DNA from: an uncultured Desulfomonile sp.
Lineage (GTDB): Bacteria > Desulfobacterota > Desulfomonilia > Desulfomonilales > Desulfomonilaceae
DNA length: 24,134 nt
Assembly: GCA_903853735.1 (NCBI GenBank)
Contig: CAINUH010000215.1
Coordinates: forward strand, 1 to 24,134
Reading direction: 5' to 3'
Shown: piece by piece, positions 15,603 to 23,819 of the stretch
Position numbering within the stretch: the first letter of the stretch is position 1
How the letters are laid out: each line of letters starts with the position of its first letter
Notes under the pieces: model-generated
What the model was told of the DNA's origin: nothing
Seen by the model: the letters and a program-made list of their open reading frames with translations, nothing else
Database searches by the model: none
Translations under genes and position numbers: made by a program

Positions 15603-17246
15603 TCATAGCGTTTTTGGGCCCAGTTTTCTCCTTTCCTCATCCCTGATTTCTCTTCTCAGAAGCTTGCCGACTTTCGACTTGGGGAGCATGTCCCGGAATT
15701 CTATATACTGCGGCACCTTGTATGCCGCCAATCTTTCTCGGCACCAACGTACCAACTCAGTGCCGCTCACTCCACGTGCATCCTCATTCAAAACCACGAT
15801 GGCCTTGATTCTTTCACCGAATTTGGGATCAGGAACTCCCACAACGCAAGAGCCGATCACCGCCGGGTGATCCTGTAAGACGGCCTCTATCTCTGAACAG
15901 GAAACCCGGTAGCCCTTGTGTTTGATCACATCAGCCCGGCGATCTACGTATGATATCTCGCCATTTTCTTCGAGTCGAACAAAATCGTTCATCCGGTACC
16001 ACACTTCACCATTGATCTCTACGTAGGCTCTCGCAGTTTCTTCGGGTTTGTTCCAGTATTGCTTTGAGATGAAATCCGATGTTACCAGAAGTTCCCCCGG
16101 TTCTCCCTGCGGCATGGGTGCCAGTGTCTCGGGATCCACCACCATGGTCTTTCTCGATGGCAAAGTCCTTCCCACTCTCGTTGGTGAAGGTTCCCTGTCG
16201 AGCGGGCTCATCGCAGTGAAGCCCACTTCTGTGGAACCGTAGACTTGGTAAATTGGCTGTTTGAACATGTTCTTCCATCGATTGAAAATTTCCACGGGCA
16301 AAACGTCACCGCCGCTCCAGCAGAACCTTAATGAATTCAGGTCAAATAAGTCCAGACGGTCGTTTTCCAGCATCATCCTGTACAGGGTCGGCGCTCCGAG
16401 GAAAAGGGTGACCCTGTACCTTTGGATTGCGTCCAAAATTGAGTCAACTTCGGGAATAGGCATTAAGACCGCGGTGTTTCCATTGTACAGGATCATACCC
16501 AGAATCATCCCCTGGGCCAACTGGTGAAACAACGGATTCACCATGATCAGAGTGTCTTCGCCTTCCCGAACGTGCCCCTCACCAAACTCTTTTATCTCGT
16601 TGATGAAGGAAACCATGCCTGAATGGGTGGCGATACAGCCTTTAGGGAAGCCGGTGGTACCGCCTGTGTATAGGATATAGCAGAGTTGCCTCCCCGGATC
16701 GATATCCACCTTTGGCGGAGCCGCCGGGTATTGGCTCAACAGCTTTCCGAACCAATAGATATTTGTACCTGTTTCAATCGCTCCGGAGGGCACTTTGTCA
16801 AAGAGAAAGCCGAAAACCCTCTTATAAAGGGGCAACATTTCAACATACGTCGTGACAATAATTCTCTCAAGACCGGTTTCGAAAAAGACTTCTTTGACGT
16901 ACCGGAAGTTGGTGTTCAGGCAGATGACGGTCTTGGCCCGGCAATCATTTATCAAATATCTAATCTCAGTAGGGGTGTAGATAGGGGAAACCGGCACGGG
17001 AATGCCGCCTATCACTTGGGCGCCAAGATATGCAATCAGGAACTGGGGAGTGTTGGGAATATAGAGCATTACTTTGTCATCCCTGCGAACGCCCAGGTCG
17101 TGCAAGGCCGTGGCAAACCTTTCGATGAGTTCCTTGAGCGCCCGATAGCTGAATTCCTCGCCCAAGTAAATCAGGGCCGTCCTGTCAGGGAATTTTTCGC
17201 ATGCACTATAAAACCCGTCAATCACTCGTTCGGTGGCCTTGGCCAT
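15603..17246 (-). CDS. AMP-forming acyl-CoA synthetase (acyl-CoA ligase)
   Basis: Activates a carboxylic acid with ATP to the acyl-adenylate and then to the CoA thioester. The 547-residue protein shows the ANL-superfamily motifs in order: ILYTGGTTGFPKG (phosphate loop), the VYGSTE adenine-binding motif, YRMNDFV, the hinge region DRRADVIKHKGYRVS, and the C-terminal catalytic lysine region KSKVGKLLRRE. The usual W/Y-x-TGD motif reads MND here, keeping the ribose-binding Asp but not the Thr-Gly. It resembles medium/long-chain fatty-acyl ligases, but substrate prediction from sequence alone is unsafe. I prefer the ATG at 17246, which has GAGG eight bases upstream, over a GTG at 17255. It starts 11 bases after the livF stop, so it belongs to the transporter operon and probably activates the transported compound. 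Confidence 0.92.
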   Translation of the reverse strand: MAKATERVIDGFYSACEKFPDRTALIYLGEEFSYRALKELIERFATALHDLGVRRDDKVMLYIPNTPQFLIAYLGAQVIGGIPVPVSPIYTPTEIRYLINDCRAKTVICLNTNFRYVKEVFFETGLERIIVTTYVEMLPLYKRVFGFLFDKVPSGAIETGTNIYWFGKLLSQYPAAPPKVDIDPGRQLCYILYTGGTTGFPKGCIATHSGMVSFINEIKEFGEGHVREGEDTLIMVNPLFHQLAQGMILGMILYNGNTAVLMPIPEVDSILDAIQRYRVTLFLGAPTLYRMMLENDRLDLFDLNSLRFCWSGGDVLPVEIFNRWKNMFKQPIYQVYGSTEVGFTAMSPLDREPSPTRVGRTLPSRKTMVVDPETLAPMPQGEPGELLVTSDFISKQYWNKPEETARAYVEINGEVWYRMNDFVRLEENGEISYVDRRADVIKHKGYRVSCSEIEAVLQDHPAVIGSCVVGVPDPKFGERIKAIVVLNEDARGVSGTELVRWCRERLAAYKVPQYIEFRDMLPKSKVGKLLRREIRDEERRKLGPKTL

Positions 17247-17257
17247 GTCCAGCACCT

Positions 17258-18019
17258 CTATTCATCCTGCAGACCGAAATACGCGGATTTCACGTCTTCG
17301 TTGGCCATCAGTTCCTCGGCGGTCCCTTCCACTACCACTCCGCCGTTTTCCAACACGTAACCGTAATGTATGATAGGGAACACCGGCCGGGCGTATTGCT
17401 CTGCGATCAATATGCTCAGGCCCATCGTCCGGTTGATGTCTTTGACCGCTTGGATCAGCATCTCTTCCATGGCCGGGCTTAGACCGAGCAACGGCTCGTC
17501 CAGCAGCAAGAACTTGGGCTGCGCCATCAAAGCCCTTCCTATTGCCAGCATTTGCTGTTCGCCGCCGCTGAGAAAACCGGCTTCCCGTCTCTGAAGATTG
17601 ACCAGGGCGGGGAATAGCGTAAAGACGTAGTCCAGGGTCCTCTTAGCCTCGCTCTTCGTGGCGATGATCCCGCCAATTCTCAGGTTTTCGATGACCGTGC
17701 TTTCTTTAAAGATGCGTCTTCTTTCGGGGCACAACACCAGCCCCTTGCGCGCCCTATCACTTGGCTCCACGTTCACGACACTTTGGCCGTCAAAAAGGAC
17801 CTCACCCAGGACGGTAATCCTCATTCCGCCCCTCATCCTTTCTTTTTTCGCCGTATCCAAAATGATCCCCGAAGCTGTGAACATCAGGGTTGTTTTGCCG
17901 GCGGCGTTCGACCCGAACACACCTGTAATTTGAGCTTTCCCGCACTTTATGGTCACGTTGTTCACGCCTATGGCATTTTCATAGAACACCATGAGATTAT
18001 GTATTTCCAGCAGGTTCAT
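17258..18019 (-). CDS. livF: Branched-chain amino acid-type ABC transporter ATP-binding protein LivF
   Basis: One of the two ATPases of a Liv (HAAT) family importer. The 253 residues from the ATG at 18019 contain Walker A GSNAAGKTT (residues 36-44; the usual form is GPNGAGKT), signature LSGGEQQMLAIGRAL, Walker B FLLLDEPLLGLSP, and the switch histidine position replaced by IAEQYAR, as is normal in LivF. A longer upstream frame exists but overlaps livG entirely and looks non-coding. The start overlaps the livG stop by four bases (ATGA), so the two ATPases are translated together. Between Walker A and the Q-loop lies a short insertion rich in basic residues (KKERMRGGMRI) that I do not recall from E. 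coli LivF. Confidence 0.93.
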   Translation of the reverse strand: MNLLEIHNLMVFYENAIGVNNVTIKCGKAQITGVFGSNAAGKTTLMFTASGIILDTAKKERMRGGMRITVLGEVLFDGQSVVNVEPSDRARKGLVLCPERRRIFKESTVIENLRIGGIIATKSEAKRTLDYVFTLFPALVNLQRREAGFLSGGEQQMLAIGRALMAQPKFLLLDEPLLGLSPAMEEMLIQAVKDINRTMGLSILIAEQYARPVFPIIHYGYVLENGGVVVEGTAEELMANEDVKSAYFGLQDE

Positions 18020-18774
18020 TTTGATCTGTCCCCGCCGATATATGCCGCCTTGACATTGTCCTGTTTCATGACTTCCTGGGGAGGCCCTTCCGCTATCTTC
18101 TCCCCGAAGTTCATGACCAGCACCTTGTCGGCCACCCTGAACAGTTCCCGCAGTCGGTGCTCTACCATAATTAGAGTCATGCCCTCGATGACAAACTTTT
18201 CCAACAGGGGGATCATGCTGCTGATCTCGGACATGCTCAGCCCAGAGAAAACCTCGTCGCAAAGTATTATCTCCGGCCTGAGTGCGATACACCGGGCCAG
18301 CTCGAGCCTCTTTTGATAGCCCAACGGCAGCGAGCCGGCGATCTTGTACGGCACGCGAGCGTCGCGCTCAAAACCTATTTCCTCAAGAATGTCAATGGCT
18401 ACGGAGTCAAGATCGCCCAACTTTCCGGCAGTGGCCTTCCGGACGCGAGGGGAATTAAGCGGGACAATGAGATTCTTATAAGTCGGTAGACTGTGATATG
18501 GCCTCATAACCTGGAAGGTCCGCGCAATTCCCAGGTTAGCGATTTTGTTAGGGGCCATCCCTGCAATGTTCTTTCCCTTGTAGAGAATCCGGCCGCCGTC
18601 GGGTTTAACAAAGCCGGTCACAAGGTTGACCAGAGTTGTCTTACCAGCCCCGTTGGGCCCAATCACTCCCATAACCTGGCCTTGATTGAGTGTAAAACCC
18701 ACGTCCCGAACCGCCTGTACGCCGCCGAATTTCTTGCTTACGCCTCGAACATCGAGCAGAGTGTCAGCAGCCAT
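18016..18774 (-). CDS. livG: Branched-chain amino acid-type ABC transporter ATP-binding protein LivG
   Basis: Second ATPase of the importer, 252 residues from the ATG at 18774 (AAGG seven bases upstream). Walker A is GPNGAGKTT and the Q-loop segment ARTFQVMRPYHSL is typical of LivG. The ABC signature reads LPLGYQKRLELARCIA in place of LSGGQ, and Walker B reads ILCDEVFSGLS, keeping Asp-Glu but with Val for the usual Pro. Both features occur in a subgroup of Liv ATPases, so I take the protein as functional; MVEHRL supplies the switch histidine. The start lies two bases after the livM stop, and its end overlaps livF. Confidence 0.93.
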   Translation of the reverse strand: MAADTLLDVRGVSKKFGGVQAVRDVGFTLNQGQVMGVIGPNGAGKTTLVNLVTGFVKPDGGRILYKGKNIAGMAPNKIANLGIARTFQVMRPYHSLPTYKNLIVPLNSPRVRKATAGKLGDLDSVAIDILEEIGFERDARVPYKIAGSLPLGYQKRLELARCIALRPEIILCDEVFSGLSMSEISSMIPLLEKFVIEGMTLIMVEHRLRELFRVADKVLVMNFGEKIAEGPPQEVMKQDNVKAAYIGGDRSK

Positions 18775-18776
18775 GA

Positions 18777-19787
18777 TCAAACCTTTTCCAGACGTTCAAA
18801 CTGGTGGTACTTTCGTTCCAAGAAATTCATCAGTCCTTCCGGCTTGTAGAGGATGAAGAGCAGAAGGAGCAGACAGTAAAGGACGACGCGCAATTGTCCT
18901 AAACCCCTGAGCGCCTCTGATAGTGGGGACAGGATCAACGCTCCGATGACCGGGCCGACCAGGGTGCCCATTCCACCCATGACCGTAGCAGCGATCGGCA
19001 GAATAGAGAAGTCCATGGCAAAAAGCGACAGGCCCAGCCATCCGTAAAGATGGGTCAAGTATGCTCCGGCAAAGCAACCCATCAAGGCCGCAATGAATAC
19101 CGCCAGGACCCGATAACGAAATATGCTTATCCCGGAGGCCAGCACCGCCCGGTCATTGTCCTTGACCGCCATCATAATGAGTCCCACGTCTTCACTCGCG
19201 AACCGTCTCAAGGCAAACAATATGACCAGGACGGCTATGACTATTACGTACTGTTCCACCCAGATGTTAGGCAGGGTATCCAGGCCGGTAATCCCTTCTG
19301 TGCTGCCGAAAAGGCTCAGGGCAATGATGACGTTCCTTGCGAAGAGAGGCAGCATGAAGGTGATAATGGCAAAGTAAATTCCCCGTAGCCTGAGGCAGGG
19401 CATGATGACGAGCGTGCTCAAACAGGCCCCGATGACGGCCGCCAGGGGAATAGTCACCACGGGCGGCAGGCCGAGGTACTCGTTGAGAAGACCGGCGGCA
19501 TACCCGCCGAAACCGATGAACAGAGCCCCGCCGAGGCAGACCAGCCCGACGTACTCTGCCAAGAAATCGAAGCTCAGGGCCAGAATGGCGAAGACTCCCG
19601 CGGTGCATAAGACCCTTTGCCAGTAGTGATCCAGCACGAGGGGCAGCACCAGGAGACCCACGATCAGTAACAGCCTTGGCGCAAGCAGGTAGGTCATTTC
19701 ACGCCAGGAAGAAAGCGCATACAGACCGGTGCTGCGAACATTGATGCTTCGATCGAGCCTTTTTTTGCGTTGGTCCTGGGAAGGCAT
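18777..19787 (-). CDS. livM: Branched-chain amino acid-type ABC transporter permease LivM
   Basis: Inner-membrane permease of the importer, 336 residues with about nine or ten hydrophobic segments after a basic, cytoplasmic N-terminus of some 30 residues. Diagnostic LivM segments include the ILALSFDFLAEYVGLVCLGGALFIGFGGYAAGLL region, RLRGIYFAIITF, AVKDNDRAVLASGI (the EAA-like loop that contacts the ATPases) and GGMGTLVGPVIGA. GGAGAGGG precedes the ATG, and the start codon shares one base with the livH stop (TGATG). It pairs with LivH to form the transport channel. Confidence 0.93.
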   Translation of the reverse strand: MPSQDQRKKRLDRSINVRSTGLYALSSWREMTYLLAPRLLLIVGLLVLPLVLDHYWQRVLCTAGVFAILALSFDFLAEYVGLVCLGGALFIGFGGYAAGLLNEYLGLPPVVTIPLAAVIGACLSTLVIMPCLRLRGIYFAIITFMLPLFARNVIIALSLFGSTEGITGLDTLPNIWVEQYVIVIAVLVILFALRRFASEDVGLIMMAVKDNDRAVLASGISIFRYRVLAVFIAALMGCFAGAYLTHLYGWLGLSLFAMDFSILPIAATVMGGMGTLVGPVIGALILSPLSEALRGLGQLRVVLYCLLLLLFILYKPEGLMNFLERKYHQFERLEKV

Positions 19788-20674
19788 CAGACCCTCTCCT
19801 CAAGTTCTTTCTGCTTCCCCAACAGGCCCGAAGGCTTGATGAGCAAAACCAGAATGATCGTCCCCACCAACACTACGGATTCCCATAGAGCCCCAAACAT
19901 GTAGGTGCTCACCTTCATAGCGAACCCCACGAGGAAAGCGGCTAGAAAAGTGCCCGCCCAACTACCTAATCCTCCGATGATACACACGGCAAGAGCATAA
20001 ACGAGAACGTGATAGCCGGCTTCTGCGGTTACGTTGCCCAAGGGAAGAATGATCACTGCGGCCAAGCCTGCCAGCGCCGAACCAATGGCCATAGAGATCA
20101 TAGCGGCCCTGTCGGAGTTGATTCCCAGCATCATAGCTGCCTGTTCGTCCTGGGCAATCGCCCTCAAGGACAGGCCGATCTTGGTCCGATGAGTGAAAAA
20201 CCACATTCCAACCGCCAGCACTACGCCCGCACCCACCACTATCAGGCGTTGGTAATCGACGAACACGTTGAAGATCGCGATCTTTCCGTCAAAAAATGGT
20301 CTCAGCATGTAGTTAGGCCCGATAAAGCCTTTGAATCCGCCGATGCCTTGAAGACGCAAGCCCTCCAAAATGATGAGGCTGACGGCGAAGGAGGCAATGA
20401 TCTCAGAGGTCGGCATCCCCCGTAACCGGATGAGGACGAATTGGTAAATGGCCAGCCCGACGACTGAGGCAATGGTGAGAGAAATGACAATAGACAACCC
20501 GTAATTGAGATTCAGGTCATTGACTAAAGACCAAGTTAGAAAACCTACGAGAACGTAGATGGCGCCATGGGCGAAATTCGGAATCCGGCTGACTCCGTAG
20601 ACCAGGCTGAATCCGATGGCTGTCAGAGCGAAGGTCACACTGTTGATCGCGCCGTATATCAGGACTGACTCCAT
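19787..20674 (-). CDS. livH: Branched-chain amino acid-type ABC transporter permease LivH
   Basis: Inner-membrane permease partner of LivM, 295 residues with about eight membrane segments. Typical LivH features are GAINSVTFALTAIGFSLVYGVSRIPNFAHGA at the start, the cytoplasmic loop RTKIGLSLRAIAQDEQAAMMLGI and GGLGSWAGTFLAA near the end. I place the start at the ATG at 20674, nine bases after GGAGG; an in-frame start at 20704 would add ten residues that overlap this ribosome-binding site. It follows livJ after 72 bases that contain a strong hairpin, and overlaps livM by one base. Confidence 0.93.
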   Translation of the reverse strand: MESVLIYGAINSVTFALTAIGFSLVYGVSRIPNFAHGAIYVLVGFLTWSLVNDLNLNYGLSIVISLTIASVVGLAIYQFVLIRLRGMPTSEIIASFAVSLIILEGLRLQGIGGFKGFIGPNYMLRPFFDGKIAIFNVFVDYQRLIVVGAGVVLAVGMWFFTHRTKIGLSLRAIAQDEQAAMMLGINSDRAAMISMAIGSALAGLAAVIILPLGNVTAEAGYHVLVYALAVCIIGGLGSWAGTFLAAFLVGFAMKVSTYMFGALWESVVLVGTIILVLLIKPSGLLGKQKELEERV

Positions 20675-20705
20675 GACCGCACCACCTCCGTGATGATTGG
20701 ACAAC

Positions 20706-20736
20706 CGCCACGAGGCCGGAAAACGGCCTCATGGCG
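20706..20736 (-). promoter_or_regulatory. Intercistronic hairpin between livJ and livH
   Basis: GAGGCCG (20712-20718) pairs with CGGCCTC (20724-20730) around a five-base loop. After one mismatch the stem continues with CGCCA (20706-20710) against TGGCG (20732-20736), so twelve pairs are possible. There is no T run after it in the direction of transcription, so it is not a full intrinsic terminator. Its place just behind the binding-protein gene suits a 3'-end stabiliser that keeps livJ message abundant over the permease message, as known for the malE-malF intergenic region. Confidence 0.6.
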
Positions 20737-20746
20737 ATAAATCACA

Positions 20747-22018
20747 TCAGCGCTTAATCCACGGCGGAAACTTGATCTCGCCCATGGCAGCCACCTCGGG
20801 AAAAACTTGAACCCGTTCGCCGTCCTGCCACTGCACCCAGCATCCCAGTACGCTGTTTTTTGGGTCATACCCGTAGATGACCTGATGATTTTCGTCAAAA
20901 CGGATGGTCCCTCGAACCGCTTCCAGGTTGGTTTTCTCCAACGCGGCGATCAAAGCGTCCTCTTGCAGACTCCCTGAGCGTTCAATGGCGTCCTTAAGCA
21001 CGTACATGCCCTCATAGGCGCTAACGCATCCGGTGCTGCGGGGAGGCACCCCCCACCGTTTCTTGAATGCGTTGTAGAAGTCCATGGCCTTGGGCGTAGC
21101 CTTTGTAGGAACGTTTCCGGTTTCGGAAAGAGTAACGATGCTGTAGGCGCACTTACCATCCGTGGCCTGCCAGAATCCCGGGTCTTCGGCCGCACCGATG
21201 AATCCTATGGGCAACGCAGGCACTTCCATTGAGGCCCACTGCTTCATGAGGATGGAGGTTTCAGGCGCATAAGCCCAAATGAAAAGAATTTCAGCACCGG
21301 AATTCTTGCACTCCGTCAAAGCAGAGGAATAGTCCGTTGACCCTATGGGGTGCTTGTCTTTACCCACGATCTTCCAGCCGTCTTTCACAGCCAGAGTCTC
21401 TACGATCTCCGATGCCCTCCGGCACATGGCACTGTCATCGATGGACACGTAAATCTTGTCAAAACCAAACTTTCCCTTCATCTGGCGCAGAAGGTCCAGG
21501 GCCTCTTTGACATACCATTTAACACTGCCGCTTTCCCTGAACGAGTACTTGAATTTCTCCTTGTCCTTGGAAACCTTCTCGTCCCATCCAGGTGTGTAGC
21601 AGCCAATGCTGACCACATCGAGCTTCTTGTACCGAGCAAAGAGATCCAGAGCAGCCATTCCGCACTCAGACATGCATGGCCCTCCGGCTACCAGATCGAC
21701 CTTTGTCTGAAGAATCAGCTTCTCGATGGCCAACAGCACTTCACTTGTAGGAACGCCGGGCTCCTCATCACGGCTGTCGATGATTTCCAGCTTGAAGGGC
21801 CTCAGCGAATCACCGACCTTCACACCGCCGGCAGCGTTGATCTCCTCTGTGGCCAAGATCATACCCCGCTCACCGTTCTGACCATAGTTGCTCGCGCGCG
21901 GGATGGGGGCGCCCACAGCGATGGGCGTCGCCTTTTCAGCGGCAGTCCCATCAGTCACTCCGAGGCCCATTCCCAACATAACCACGGTCACGATCAGCAG
22001 GTGAAACTCTTTTCTCAT
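20747..22018 (-). CDS. livJ: Periplasmic substrate-binding protein of the Liv-type transporter
   Basis: A 423-residue type I periplasmic binding protein that captures the ligand for LivHMGF. It has a basic N-terminus, a hydrophobic core (about residues 6-20) and a probable signal-peptidase site near GTAA-EKA (about residue 27). There is no lipobox cysteine, so it should be soluble in the periplasm. Typical fold segments are the IPRASNYGQNGERGMILATEEINAAGG start, VDLVAGGPCMSE, and ISAYEG-like CVSAYEGMYVLKDAIE. It contains several cysteines, unusual for the family but not diagnostic. A near-perfect AAGGAGGT lies before the ATG, predicting strong translation. Relatives bind amino acids, amides, aromatic acids or short acids; nothing here fixes the ligand. 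Confidence 0.92.
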   Translation of the reverse strand: MRKEFHLLIVTVVMLGMGLGVTDGTAAEKATPIAVGAPIPRASNYGQNGERGMILATEEINAAGGVKVGDSLRPFKLEIIDSRDEEPGVPTSEVLLAIEKLILQTKVDLVAGGPCMSECGMAALDLFARYKKLDVVSIGCYTPGWDEKVSKDKEKFKYSFRESGSVKWYVKEALDLLRQMKGKFGFDKIYVSIDDSAMCRRASEIVETLAVKDGWKIVGKDKHPIGSTDYSSALTECKNSGAEILFIWAYAPETSILMKQWASMEVPALPIGFIGAAEDPGFWQATDGKCAYSIVTLSETGNVPTKATPKAMDFYNAFKKRWGVPPRSTGCVSAYEGMYVLKDAIERSGSLQEDALIAALEKTNLEAVRGTIRFDENHQVIYGYDPKNSVLGCWVQWQDGERVQVFPEVAAMGEIKFPPWIKR

Positions 22019-22046
22019 CTCAGACCTCCTTATCGGTTTTTATTGG

Positions 22047-23807
22047 TCACGAATGACACTTGACGCAATTTCTCGCCATCACGGCCAACTGGAATTCCAG
22101 GTCACACTGTAGGCACCTATTGGCCTCAGCTATTGCCTCGTCATCACCCGGGCAGATGTCGACCTCCTTGAACCCTTCAAGGCGTTCAGCCACGGGGAGG
22201 GTAGGCGATATCATCCGAGGTAGGTCGGCAAAGCCCTTGGCACGGGCGCCGTCATAAGACTGCGCATTTTCTCCAGCCGCAGATTCTGCCTCAATAATCC
22301 CGTCGCCCCCCAGATACTTGTCGATGTGGCAGGCAGCACGCTTACCCGAGGCGATTGCCTGGATAATGGTCCCCGGGCCTGCTGCCATGTCGCCACCTGC
22401 GAAGACCCCTGGGATGGAAGTGCCCTGGGTCTGAGAATCAACCTCGATTACTCCTCGGGTGAGGTCGCAGCAACATTCCCCCTCGATGCAGGAAAGGTCG
22501 GCGCTCTGACCCACGGCAAGAATAACCTGGTCGACCTGCTCGGTCAATGTGATTCGGTCGTCGAATTGAGGACAGAAACACCCCTGAGCGTCAAATACGG
22601 CGGTACAGCTTATTAGCTCTATGCCTGCGACATGCCCGTTCTCGCCCAGGACGCGCTTGGGGCCCCAGGACGGCATGAGTCTGACCCCTTCTTCCAGAGC
22701 CATCCGGACTTCCCAGACATTGGCGGGCATCTCCTGCCTGCTCTCAAGGCACGCCATGATCACCTCTTTTGCCCCCAGTCGGCGGGTGGTGAGGGCCACG
22801 TCTACGGCCACGTTGCCGCCCCCGATCACAAGCACCCGGTCTTTCATGGCTATTCCCCTGCCGTCTCTGACGGCTGAGAGGAAGTCAAGTCCCCACAGGA
22901 CTCCCTCTAAACCAGCGCCATCCAGGTTGATCTTTCGGCTCTCAGGCAGACCCAAGGCCATGAAGACGGCTTCGAACCCTTCTTGCTTGAGGCCCGCGAG
23001 GTCGAAATCCCTTCCGAGTTGTTGATCGGTCTTGAGTTTGATTCCCTGACTCAGTATCAGATCAATCTCCCGGTCCAGAACGTCATCAGGTAGACGGTAG
23101 GCCGGTATGCCGTACCTCATCATACCCCCCGCGCGGGGCCTCGCCTCAAACACCGTGACACTGTGCCCCTTCTTGCGCAGGAAGAATGCAGCGGTCAGAC
23201 CGGCAGGACCGGAGCCGACAATCGCCACCTTGCGGCCAGTCTCGGGCGCCGCCTTAACAATATCCGGCGAGGGTCTTCCAGCCTTGTCCGCTGCGAATCG
23301 TTTAAGTGCGCAGATGGATACCGGCTGATTAACCTCTCCGCGGCGGCATTGGGTCTCACATGGATGGGTGCAGACCCTGCCGAGAACTCCCGGCAAGGGA
23401 ACCCGCTCCAGAATTAGCTCGTAGGCCTCCTGGGGTTTGCCCTTGGCGATAAGCCTCAAATAACCGGGAATGTCGATTCCTCCCGGACACGCCTTGGCAC
23501 AGGGAGGCGGGCCATCGGGAGTCAGTTCATCAGGGCTCATGGCACGAAGATTGCGGATGATCCCAAGGATGGCTATGCCATTTGGGCAGACTGTCTCGCA
23601 ACGGCCGCAGGTAGTGCAGATCCACGGCAACGGGGTGTCGGCCATTTCATCCGCCAGTTCCATTTCTATATGGCGCAGGATCCGCCTGACGTTGTACCCT
23701 TCAGTACCTGTAATTGGACAGGCAGAACTGCATAAACCGCACTGTTCACAGGTATGGAACATTCCCACGTCATTGAATTTCGCCTGCTGAGTTGCCTTGG
23801 TAGTCAT
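22047..23807 (-). CDS. HdrC-GltD fusion: iron-sulfur / FAD NAD(P)H-type oxidoreductase
   Basis: A 586-residue fusion protein. Residues 1-90 are HdrC-like, with two [4Fe-4S] motifs, CEQCGLCSSACP (from about residue 20) and CTTCGRCETVCP (from about 64). From about residue 100 it is a glutamate-synthase small-subunit (GltD/NfnB) type flavoprotein, with the cysteine set CAKACPGGIDIPGYL and CTHPCETQCRR, the FAD motif IVGSGPAGLTAA (about 197-208), and an NAD(P)-binding GGGNVAVD. The C-terminus adds CLQC and ends with CVKCHS, a CxxCH-like tail. Such proteins pass electrons between NAD(P)H, FAD and iron-sulfur partners. I start at the ATG at 23807 (AAGGG upstream); a GTG at 23816 is possible. It follows mvhD by 12 bases and precedes livJ by 28 bases, so it looks like the electron-handling partner of the catabolic cluster. 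Confidence 0.88.
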   Translation of the reverse strand: MTTKATQQAKFNDVGMFHTCEQCGLCSSACPITGTEGYNVRRILRHIEMELADEMADTPLPWICTTCGRCETVCPNGIAILGIIRNLRAMSPDELTPDGPPPCAKACPGGIDIPGYLRLIAKGKPQEAYELILERVPLPGVLGRVCTHPCETQCRRGEVNQPVSICALKRFAADKAGRPSPDIVKAAPETGRKVAIVGSGPAGLTAAFFLRKKGHSVTVFEARPRAGGMMRYGIPAYRLPDDVLDREIDLILSQGIKLKTDQQLGRDFDLAGLKQEGFEAVFMALGLPESRKINLDGAGLEGVLWGLDFLSAVRDGRGIAMKDRVLVIGGGNVAVDVALTTRRLGAKEVIMACLESRQEMPANVWEVRMALEEGVRLMPSWGPKRVLGENGHVAGIELISCTAVFDAQGCFCPQFDDRITLTEQVDQVILAVGQSADLSCIEGECCCDLTRGVIEVDSQTQGTSIPGVFAGGDMAAGPGTIIQAIASGKRAACHIDKYLGGDGIIEAESAAGENAQSYDGARAKGFADLPRMISPTLPVAERLEGFKEVDICPGDDEAIAEANRCLQCDLEFQLAVMARNCVKCHS

Positions 23808-23819
23808 CCCCTTCACCCT

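Noticed and set aside
17258..18292. Extended 344-residue version of LivF
   Set aside because: The first 91 residues lie entirely over livG in another frame and are not ABC-like; the ATG at 18019 matches the family N-terminus and overlaps the livG stop.
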